A stretch of DNA of 64,000 bases from Halictus rubicundus (lineage: Eukaryota; Arthropoda; Insecta; Hymenoptera; Halictidae). The notes below the pieces were generated by a model, which did not search any database, was not told the origin of the DNA, and saw nothing but the letters and a program-made list of their open reading frames with translations. Shown here piece after piece: positions 54,701 to 64,000 of this stretch. The translations under genes and the position numbers were made by a program. Location: positions 62,001 through 126,000 of the forward strand of contig NW_027488896.1 of the NCBI RefSeq assembly GCF_050948215.1. Direction: 5' to 3'. The first letter of the stretch is position 1. Each line of letters begins with the position of its first letter.

Positions 54701-57700
54701 CATATCCTATCCTCTATCCTATCCTATCCTCTATCGTATCCTATTATCTATCCTATCCAATCCTATATCGTATCCTCTATCCTATCCTATCCTCTTTCCT
54801 ATCCTATCCTCTATCCTATCCTATCCTCTATCCTATCCTATCCTCTATCCTAACCTATCGTCTATCCTATCCTATTCTCTATCCTATCCTATCCTCTATC
54901 CTACCCTATCCTCTATCCTATCCTATCCTCTATCCTATCCAATCCTATATCCTATTCTCTATCCTATCCTATCCTCTATCGTATCCTATCCTCTATCCTA
55001 TCCTCTATCCCATCCTATCTTCTATCCTATCCTATCCTCTATCATATCCTATCCTCAATCCTATCCTATCCTCTATCCTATTCTATCCTCTATCCTATCC
55101 AATCCTATATCCTATTCTCTATCCTATCCTATCCTCTATCGTATCCTATCCTCTATCCTATCCAATCCTATATCGTATCCTCTATTCTATCCTATCCTGT
55201 ATCCTATCCTATTCTCTATCGTATCCTATCCTGTATCCTATCCTATCCACTATCATATCCTATCCTCTATCCTATCCTATTCTCTATCATATTCTATCCT
55301 CTATCCTATCCAATCCTATATCCTATTCTCTATCCTATCCTATCCTCTATCGTATCCTATCCTCTATCTTATCCTCTATCCTATCCTATCCTCTATCCTA
55401 TCCTATCCTCTATCCTATCCTATCCTCTATCATATCCTATCCTCAATCCTATCCTATCCTCTATCCTATTCTATCCTCTATCCTATCCAATCCTATATCC
55501 TATTCTCTATCCTATCCTATCCTCTATCGTATCCTATCCTCTATCCTATCCAATCCTATATCGTATCCTCTATTCTATCCTATCCTGTATCCTATCCTAT
55601 TCTCTATCGTATCCTATCCTGTATCCTATCCTATCCACTATCCTATCCTATCCTCTATCATATCCTATCCTCTATCCTATCCTATCTTCTATCCTATCCT
55701 ATCCTCTATCCTATTCTATCCTCTATCCTATTCTCTATCCTATACTATCCCCTATCGTATCCTATCCTCTATCCTATCCAATCCTATATCGTATCCTCTA
55801 TTCTATCCTATCCTGTATCCTATCCTATCCTCTATCCTATCCTATCCTCTATCCTATCCTATCCTCTATCATATCCTATCCTCTATCCTATCCTATTCTC
55901 TATCATATTCTATCCTCTATCCTATCCAATCCTATATCTTATTCTCTATCCTATCCTATCCTCTATCGTATCCTATCCTCTATCTTATCCTCTATCCTAT
56001 CCTATCCTCTATCCTATCCTATCCTCTATCCTATCCTATCCTCTATCCCATCCTATCCTCTATCCTATCCTTATCCTCTATCGTATCCTATCCTCTATCC
56101 TGTCCTATCCTCTATCCTATCCTATCCCCTATCCTATCCTATCCTCTATCCTATTCTATCCTCTATCCTATCCAATCCTATATCCTATTCTCTACCCTAT
56201 CCTATCCTCTATCGTATCCTATCCTCTATCCTATACTCTACCCTATCCAATCCTCTATCCTATCCTATCCTCTATCATATCCTATCCTCTATCCTATCCT
56301 ATCCTCTATCCTATTCTATCCTCTATCCTATCCAATCCTATATCCTATTCTCTATCCTATCCTATCCTCTATCGTATCCTATCCTCTATCCTATCCTATC
56401 GTTTATCCTATCCTATCCTCTATCATATCCTATCCTCTATCCTATCCTATCCTCTATCCTATCCTATCCTCTATCCTATCCTATCCTCTATCCTATCCTA
56501 TCCTCTATCCTATCCTCTATCCTATCCTATCCACTATCCTATCCTATCCTCCATCATATCCTATCCTCTATCCTATCCTATCCTCTATCCTATCCTATCC
56601 TCTATCCTATCCAATCCTATATCCTATCCTCTATCATATCCTATCCTCTATCGTATCCTATCCTTTATCCTATCCTCTATCCTATCCTATTCTCTATCCT
56701 ATCCTATCCTCTATCGTATCCTATCCTCTATCTTATCCTCTATCCTATCCTATCCTCTATCCTATCCTATCCTCTATCCTATCCTATCCTGTATCATATC
56801 CTATCATCTATCCTACCCTATCCTCTATCCTACCCTATCCTCTATCCTATCCTATCCTCTATCCTATCCAATCCTATATCCTATCATCTATCATATCCTA
56901 TCCTCTATCCTATCCTATCCTCTATCGTATCCTATCCTCTATCCTATCCAATCCTATATCGTATCCTCTATCCTATCCTATCCTCTTTCCTATCCTATCC
57001 TCTATCCTATCCTATCCTCTATCCTATCCTATTCTCTATCCTATCCTATCCTCTATCCTATCCTATCCTCTATCCTATCCTATTCTCTATCCTATCCTAT
57101 CCTCTACCCTATCCTATCCTCTATCATATCCTATCCTCTATCCTATCCTATCCTCTATCCTATCCTATCCTCTATCCTATCCTATCCTCTATCCTATCCT
57201 ATCCTCTATCCTATCCTCTATCCTATCCTATCCACTATCCTATCCTATCCTCTATCATATCCTATCCTCTATCCTATCCTATCCTCTATCCTATCCTATC
57301 CTCTATCCTATCCAATCCTATATCCTATCCTCTATCATATCCTATCCTCTATCGTATCCTATCCTTTATCCTATCCTCTATCCTATCCTATCCTCTGTCC
57401 TATCCTATCCTCGATCATATCCTATCCTCTATCCTATCCTATCCTCTATCCTATCCTATCCTCTATCCTATCCTATCCTCTATCCTAACCTATCGTCTAT
57501 CCTATCCTATTCTCTATCCTATCCTATCCTCTATCCTACCCTATCCTCTATCCTATCCTATCCTCTATCCTATCCAATCCTATATCCTATCATCTATCAT
57601 ATCCTATCCTCTATCCTATCCTATCCTCTATCGTATCCTATCCTCTATCCTATCCAATCCTATATCGTATCATCTATCCTATCCTATCCTCTTTCCTATC

Positions 57701-58366
57701 CTATCCTCTATCCTATCCTATCCTCTATCCTATCCTATTCTCTATCCTATCCTATCCTCTATCCTATCCTATCCTCTATCCTATCCTATTCTCTATCCTA
57801 TCCTATCCTGTATCCTATCCTATCCTCTATCCTATCCTATCCTCTATCCTATCCTATCCTCTATCCTATCCTATTCTCTATTCTATCCTATCCTCTACCC
57901 CATCCTATCCTCTATCCTATCCTATCCTCTATCCTATCCTATCCTCTATCATATTCTATCCTCTATCCTATCCTATCCTCTATCCTATCCTATCCTCTAT
58001 CCTATCCTACCCTCTATCATATCCTATCCTCTATCCTATCCTATCCTCTATCCTATCCTTTATTCTATCCAATCCTATATCCTGTCCTCTATCATATCCT
58101 ATCCTCTATTCTATCCAATCCTATATCCTATCCTCTATCATATCCTATCCTCTATCCTATCCTATCCTCTATCCTATCCTATTCTCTATCCTATCCTATC
58201 CTCTATCCTATCCTATCCTCTATCCTATCCTATCCTCTATCCTATCCTATTCTCTATCCTATCCTATCCTCTATCCTATCCTATCCTCTATCCTATCCTA
58301 TCCTCTATCCTATCCTATACTCTATCCTATCCTATCCTCTATCCTATCCTATCCGCTATCCTAACC
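51790..58366 (+). repeat. Type I higher-order segment, copy 6 (5949-bp-step duplication of copy 5)
   Basis: From the TATCATATCC landmark (45877/51826) through TCGTCTCC (46083/52032) and CTCGGTCCGATCC this segment repeats copy 5 at exactly 5949 bp. The step falls to 5898 at CCTTATCC (48409/54307) by loss of plain 17-bp units (51 bp, three units). It then rises to 6286 at the next CCTTATCC (49783/56069) because of a 388-bp insertion. The short deletion that removes T6 is shared with copy 5 (47491/53406), so it predates the duplication. Confidence 0.8.
54307..56068 (+). repeat. Expanded CCTTATCC unit (1762 bp)
   Basis: This is the 1374-bp unit enlarged by 388 bp. Near 55254 CCACTATC is joined directly to ATATCCTATCC and the TCATATTC block, then the CTATCCTCAATCC to CCACTATCC stretch is read a second time near 55440-55645. 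This is an internal partial duplication, not a gain of plain units. Confidence 0.72.
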
Positions 58367-61300
58367 TGTTCTCTATCCTATCCTATCCTCTATCCTATCC
58401 TATCCTCTATCCTATCCTATCCTCTATCCTATCCTATTCTCTATCCTATCCTATCCTCTATCCTATCCTATTCTCTATCCTATCCTATCCTGTATCCTAT
58501 CCTATCCTGTATCCTATCCTATACTCTATCCTATCCTATCCTCTATCATATCCTATCCTATTCTCTATCCTATTCTATCCTTTATCCTATCCAATCCTAT
58601 ATCCTATTCTCCATCCTATCCTATCCTCTATCGTATCCTATCCTCTATCCTATTCTCTATCCTATCCTATCCTCTATCCTATCCTATCCTCTATCATATC
58701 CTATCCTCTATCCTATCCTATCCTCTATCCTATCCTATCCTCTATCCTATCCTATCCTCTATCCTATCCAATCCTATATCCTATCCTCTATCATATCCTA
58801 TCCTCTATCCTATCCTATCCTCTATCGTATCCTATTATCTATCCTATCCAATCCTATATCGTATCCTCTATCCTATCCTATCCTCTTTCCTATCCTATCC
58901 TCTATCCTATCCTATCCTCTATCCTATCCTATCCTCTATCCTAACCTATCATCTATCCTATCCTATTCTCTATCCTATCCTATCCTCTATCCTACCCTAT
59001 CCTCTATCCTATCCTATCCTCTATCCTATCCAATCCTATATCCTATTCTCTATCCTATCCTATCCTCTATCGTATCCTATCCTCTATCCTATCCTCTATC
59101 CTATCCTATCTTCTATCCTATCCTATCCTCTATCATATCCTATCCTCAATCCTATCCTATCCTCTATCCTATTCTATCCTCTATCCTATCCAATCCTATA
59201 TCCTATTCTCTATCCTATCCTATCCTCTATCGTATCCTATCCTCTATCCTATCCAATCCTATATCGTATCCTCTATTCTATCCTATCCTGTATCCTATCC
59301 TATTCTCTATCGTATCCTATCCTGTATCCTATCCTATCCACTATCCTATCCTATCCTCTATCATATCCTATCCTCTATCCTATCCTATCCTCTATCCTCT
59401 CCTATCCTCTATCCTATTCTATCCTCTATCCTATTCTCTATCCTATACTATCCCCTATCGTATCCTATCCTCTATCCTATCCAATCCTATATCGTATCCT
59501 CTATTCTATCCTATCCTGTATCCTATCCTATCCTCTATCCTATCCTATCCTCTATCCTATCCTATCCTCTATCATATCCTATCCTCTATCCTATCCTATT
59601 CTCTATCATATTCTATCCTCTATCCTATCCAATCCTATATCCTGTTCTCTATCCTATCCTATCCTCTATCGTATCCTATCCTCTATCTTATCCTCTATCC
59701 TATCCTATCCTCTATCCTATCCTATCCTCTATCCTATCCTATCCTCTATCCTATCCTATTCTCTATCCTATCCTATCCTCTATCCTATCCTATTCTCTAT
59801 CCTATCCTATCCTGTATCCTATCCTATACTCTATCCTATCCTATCCTCTATCCTATCCCATCCTGTATCATATCCTATCCTCTATCCTATCGTATTCTCT
59901 ATCCTATTCTATCCTCTATCCTATCCAATCCTATATCCTATTCTCTACCCTATCCTATCCTCTATCGTATCCTATCCTCTATCCTATCCTCTATCCTATC
60001 CAATCCTCTATCCTATCCTATCCTCTATCATATCCTATCCTCTATCCTATCCTATCCTCTATCCTATTCTATCCTCTATCCTATCCAATCCTATATCCTA
60101 TTCTCTATCCTATCCTATCCTCTATCGTATCCTATCCTCTATCCTATCCTATCGTTTATCCTATCCTATCCTCTATCACATCCTATCCTCTATCCTATCC
60201 TATCCTCTATCCTATGCTATCCTCTATCCTATTCTATCCTCTATCCTATCCAATCCTATATCCTATTCTCTATCCTATCCTATCCTCTATCGTATCCTAT
60301 CCTCTATCCTATCCAATCCTATATCGTATCCTCTATCCTATCCTATCCTCTTTCCCATCCTATCCTCTATCCTATCCTATCCTCTATCCTATCCTATTCT
60401 CTATCGTATCCTATCCTGTATCCCATCCTATCCTCTATCCTATCCTATCCTCTATCCTATCCTATCCTCTATCCTATCCTATCCTCTATCCTATCCTATC
60501 CTCTATCATATCCTATCCTCTATCCTATCCTATTCTCTATCATATTCTATCCTCTATCCTATCCAATCCTATATCCTATTCTCTATCCTATCCTATCCTC
60601 TATCGTATCCTATCCTCTATCTTATCCTCTATCCTATCCTATCCTCTATCCTATCCTATCCTCTATCCTATCCTATCCTCTATCCTATCCTATTCTCTAT
60701 CCTATCCTATCCTCTATCCTATCCTATTCTCTATCCTATCCTATCCTGTATCCTATCCTATACTCTATCCTATCCTATCCTCTATCCTATCCCATCCTGT
60801 ATCATATCCTATCCTCTATCCTATCGAATTCTCTATCCTATTCTATCCTCTATCCTATCCAATCCTATATCCTATTCTCTACCCTATCCTATCCTCTATC
60901 GTATCCTATCCTCTATCCTATCCTCTATCCTCTATCCTATCCTCTATCCTATCCAATCCTCTATCCTATCCTATCCTCTATCATATCCTATCCTCTATCC
61001 TATCCTATCCTCTATCCTATTCTATCCTCTATCCTATCCAATCCTATATCCTATTCTCTATCCTATCCAATCCTATATCGTATCCTCTATTCTATCCTAT
61101 CCTGTATCCTATCCTATTCTCTATCGTATCCTATCCTGTATCCTATCCTATCCACTATCCTATCCTATCCTGTATCATATCCTATCCTCTATCCTATCCT
61201 ATCCTCTATCCTATCCTATCCTCTATCCTATTCTATCCTCTATCCTATTCTCTATCCTATACTATCCCCTATCGTATCCTATCCTCTATCCTATCCAATC

Positions 61301-64000
61301 CTATATCGTATCCTCTATTCTATCCTATCCTGTATCCTATCCTATCCTCTATCCTATCCTATCCTCTATCCTATCCTATCCTCTATCATATCCTATCCTC
61401 TATCCTATCCTATTCTCTATCATATTCTATCCTCTATCCTATCCAATCCTATATCCTATTCTCTATCCTATCCTATCCTCTATCGTATCCTATCCTCTAT
61501 CTTATCCTCTATCCTATCCTATCCTCTATCCTATCCTATCCTCTATCCTATCCTATCCTCTATCCTATCCTATCCTCTATCCTATCCTTATCCTCTATCG
61601 TATCCTATCCTCTATCCTGTCCTATCCTCTATCCTATCCTATCCCCTATCCTATCCTATCCTCTATCCTATTCTATCCTCTATCCTATCCAATCCTATAT
61701 CCTATTCTCTACCCTATCCTATCCTCTATCGTATCCTATCCTCTATCCTATACTCTACCCTATCCAATCCTCTATCCTATCCTATCCTCTATCATATCCT
61801 ATCCTCTATCCTATCCTATCCTCTATCCTATTCTATCCTCTATCCTATCCAATCCTATATCCTATTCTCTATCCTATCCTATCCTCTATCGTATCCTATC
61901 CTCTATCCTATCCTATCGTTTATCCTATCCTATCCTCTATCATATCCTATCCTCTATCCTATCCTATCCTCTATCCTATCCTATCCTCTATCCTATCCTA
62001 TCCTCTATCCTATCCTATCCTCTATCCTATCCTCTATCCTATCCTATCCACTATCCTATCCTATCCTCCATCATATCCTATCCTCTATCCTATCCTATCC
62101 TCTATCCTATCCTATCCTCTATCCTATCCAATCCTATATCCTATCCTCTATCATATCCTATCCTCTATCGTATCCTATCCTTTATCCTATCCTCTATCCT
62201 ATCCTATTCTCTATCCTATCCTATCCTCTATCGTATCCTATCCTCTATCTTATCCTCTATCCTATCCTATCCTCTATCCTATCCTATCCTCTATCCTATC
62301 CTATCCTGTATCATATCCTATCCTCTATCCTACCCTATCCTCTATCCTACCCTATCCTCTATCCTATCCTATCCTCTATCCTATCCAATCCTATATCGTA
62401 TCCTCTATCCTATCCTATCCTCTTTCCTATCCTATCCTCTATCCTATCCTATCCTCTATCCTATCCTATTCTCTATCCTATCCTATCCTCTATCCTATCC
62501 TATCCTCTATCCTATCCTATTCTCTATCCTATCCTATCCTCTACCCTATCCTATCCTCTATCATATCCTATCCTCTATCCTATCCTATCCTCTATCCTAT
62601 CCTATCCTCTATCCTATCCTATCCTCTATCCTATCCTATCCTCTATCATATCCTATCCTCTATCCTATCCTATCCTCTATCCTATCCTATCCTATATCCT
62701 TTCCTATCCTCTATCCTATCCTATCCTCTATCCTATCCTCTATCCTATCCTATCCACTATCCTATCCTATCCTCTATCATATCCTATCCTCTATCCTATC
62801 CTATCCTCTATCCTATCCTATCCTCTATCCTATCCAATCCTATATCCTATCCTCTATCATATCCTATCCTCTATCGTATCCTATCCTTTATCCTATCCTC
62901 TATCCTATCCTATCCTCTGTCCTATCCTATCCTCGATCATATCCTATCCTCTATCCTATCCTATCCTCTATCCTATCCTATCCTCTATCCTATCCTATCC
63001 TCTATCCTAACCTATCGTCTATCCTATCCTATTCTCTATCCTATCCTATCCTCTATCCTACCCTATCCTCTATCCTATCCTATCCTCTATCCTATCCAAT
63101 CCTATATCCTATCATCTATCATATCCTATCCTCTATCCTATCCTATCCTCTATCGTATCCTATCCTCTATCCTATCCAATCCTATATCGTATCCTCTATC
63201 CTATCCTATCCTCTTTCCTATCCTATCCTCTATCCTATCCTATCCTGTATCCTATCCTATCCTCTATCCTATCCTATCCTCTATCCTATCCTATCCTCTA
63301 TCCTATCCTATTCTCTATTCTATCCTATCCTCTACCCTATCCTATCCTCTATCCTATCCTATCCTCTATCCTATCCTATCCTCTATCATATTCTATCCTC
63401 TATCCTATCCTATCCTCTATCCTATCCTATCCTCTATCCTATCCTACCCTCTATCATATCCTATCCTCTATCCTATCCTATCCTCTATCCTATCCTTTAT
63501 TCTATCCAATCCTATATCCTGTCCTCTATCATATCCTATCCTCTATTCTATCCAATCCTATATCCTATCCTCTATCATATCCTATCCTCTATCCTATCCT
63601 ATCCTCTATCCTATCCTATTCTCTATCCTATCCTATCCTCTATCCTATCCTATCCTCTATCCTATCCTATCCTCTATCCTATCCTATTCTCTATCCTATC
63701 CTATCCTCTATCCTATCCTATCCTCTATCCTATCCTATCCTCTATCCTATCCTATACTCTATCCTATCCTATCCTCTATCCTATCCTATCCGCTATCCTA
63801 ACCTGTTCTCTATCCTATCCTATCCTCTATCCTATCCTATCCTCTATCCTATCCTATCCTCTATCCTATCCTATTCTCTATCCTATCCTATCCTCTATCC
63901 TATCCTATTCTCTATCCTATCCTATCCTGTATCCTATCCTATACTCTATCCTATCCTATCCTCTATCCTATCCCATCCTCTATCATATCCTATCCTATTC
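58367..64000 (+). repeat. Type I higher-order segment, copy 7, incomplete at the window end
   Basis: After TAACCTGTTC at about 58362 the array follows the usual TATTCTCC block and then repeats the CTATATCGTATCC, CCACTATCC and CTATACTATCCCC stretch near 59.3-59.5 kb and again near 61.1-61.3 kb before CCTTATCC at 61586. CTCTG(T)CC follows at 62915 and TAACCTGTTC near 63799. The CTCTGCCC landmark is CTCTGTCC here and at 57393, a state not seen in earlier copies. The window ends within the TCATATCC/TATTC block. Confidence 0.75.
60214..63801 (+). other. Longest open frame of the array, 1195 codons, not called as a gene
   Basis: The frame opens at a chance ATG in CTATGCTATCC and closes at the TAA of the TAACCTGTTC variant. 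It encodes imperfect copies of a 17-residue repeat, ILSYPLSYPILYPILSS, rich in Leu, Ser, Tyr, Pro and Ile. This is exactly what three 17-bp units give in any forward frame. No signal peptide, folded domain, splice pattern or codon bias distinguishes it from the surrounding array. It is open because this part lacks TAA-bearing variants. A real protein cannot be excluded from sequence alone but is very unlikely. Confidence 0.9.

Larger units (their letters stand above)
1..64000. repeat. 17-bp satellite array, TATCCTATCCTATCCTC, filling the window
   Basis: The window consists of direct copies of a 17-bp unit made of three TATCC pentamers and a TC dinucleotide, all in one orientation. Units of 12 bp (two pentamers) and 22 bp (four pentamers) occur throughout, so length changes by pentamer gain or loss. 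Common variants are TATTC, TATAC, TACCC, TAACC, CCAATCC, TATCGTATCC, CTGTATCC, CCGCTATCC and CCGATCC. G is absent from the consensus and appears only in variants. No unique sequence of even about 100 bp interrupts the array, and both window ends lie inside it. What is seen is the repeat itself; that it is eukaryotic satellite heterochromatin is inference from size, organisation and lack of genes. I do not recognise it as a named family. Confidence 0.97.

Noticed and set aside
773..63801. About thirty forward open frames of 66 to 1195 codons encoding LSYP/ILYP/ILSS-rich proteins
   Set aside because: All are translations of the 17-bp unit, which has no forward stop. The same peptide appears in every frame, frames overlap each other, starts are chance ATGs in TATGCT, TATTG or TATGG variants, and ends are chance TAA/TAG variants. 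Alternative start codons were needed for several. No domain or conserved frame is seen.
1..64000. Genes on the - strand
   Set aside because: The unit reads ATAGG on that strand, which puts TAG in each frame every few units, so no long frame can exist.
1..64000. CRISPR array
   Set aside because: There are no unique spacers between constant repeats. The units are contiguous and vary by single changes or pentamer steps.
1..64000. Telomeric repeat
   Set aside because: The - strand pentamer is GGATA (ATAGG), not the arthropod TTAGG or vertebrate TTAGGG. It differs by one base from TTAGG, but the TC joint and higher-order structure do not fit a telomere.
1..64000. GATA-factor or plant MYB (GGATA core) binding-site array
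   Set aside because: GATA occurs three times per unit on the - strand, but preceded by G rather than the A or T of the usual WGATAR site. A core this short in a satellite is not evidence of regulation.
1..64000. CCAAT box plus TATA-like promoter in the CCAATCCTATATCC variant
   Set aside because: It is a two-step variant of the satellite unit repeated many times with no gene downstream.
1..64000. Transposon, retroelement, rRNA or tRNA insertions
   Set aside because: I looked for non-periodic stretches, long terminal or inverted repeats, poly-A tails and target duplications and found none. Even the most unusual landmarks are at most about 20 bp and sit within the 17-bp register.
1..64000. Inverted segment within the array
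   Set aside because: No GGATA-type run appears on the + strand anywhere, so polarity is constant.
1..64000. Random low-complexity or assembly noise
   Set aside because: Exact constant offsets of rare landmarks over kilobases are not expected from noise. Local misjoins remain possible and are flagged in the relevant findings.

Overview
The whole 64 kb window is one uninterrupted head-to-tail tandem array. I found no gene, RNA gene, transposon or unique sequence in it, and the array runs off both ends. The basic unit on the + strand is 17 bp, TATCCTATCCTATCCTC, i.e. three TATCC pentamers plus a TC dinucleotide. Units with two pentamers (12 bp) or four (22 bp) are interspersed. The consensus has 7 T, 7 C, 3 A and no G, so the + strand is pyrimidine-rich and almost free of G, while the - strand is a GGATA-rich strand. 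The polarity never flips. This is typical of eukaryotic satellite DNA (heterochromatin, pericentromere, subtelomere or sex chromosome) seen in a long-read assembly. Nothing in the sequence identifies the species, and I do not recognise the 17-mer as a named satellite.

Above the 17-bp level, rare variant units serve as landmarks and show a layered higher-order structure. Three segment classes can be told apart. Type I makes up most of the window (about 1-4584, 7069-21880, 30465-39827 and 45136-64000). Its landmarks include CTCGGTCCGATCC, a T6 tract, CCTTATCC, CTCTGCCC and TAACCTGTTC. Type II (about 4585-7068, 26869-30464 and 41049-45135) carries CCAACCCATCTTATCC and ATATCAGATACTATTC. Type III (about 21880-26868 and 39828-41048) is rich in TCTATCTCATCC, CTAACATTTCC and TTCTATTATATAAATCC.

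These segments have been copied repeatedly at different scales. Matches between segments hold exact constant offsets over kilobases: 6970/6907, 7138, 16390, 17948, 23414, 30498/30435, 14180 and 5949 bp. Nested inside are kilobase-scale tandem duplications with steps of 1539 bp (11827-14869), 1374 bp (34112-36859, also seen as a landmark step at 17722-19096 and 48409-49783), 1471 bp (26870-29117 and 42702-45135) and 1212/719 bp (23581-25890). Junctions between classes are abrupt and fall inside shared 17-bp units, as expected from unequal crossing-over, replication slippage or template switching.

Long forward open frames exist, up to 1195 codons at 60214-63801. They are a by-product: the 17-mer has no stop codon in any forward frame, and because 17 is not a multiple of 3, three units (51 bp) encode the same 17-residue peptide in every frame. 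I do not call any of them a gene. The biological interest lies in the higher-order architecture, the extreme strand asymmetry (possible two-tetrad G-quadruplex on one strand, i-motif on the other) and the record of recent rearrangements. All offsets were found by eye from landmarks, so segment edges are approximate unless stated, and assembly error in such DNA cannot be excluded from sequence alone.
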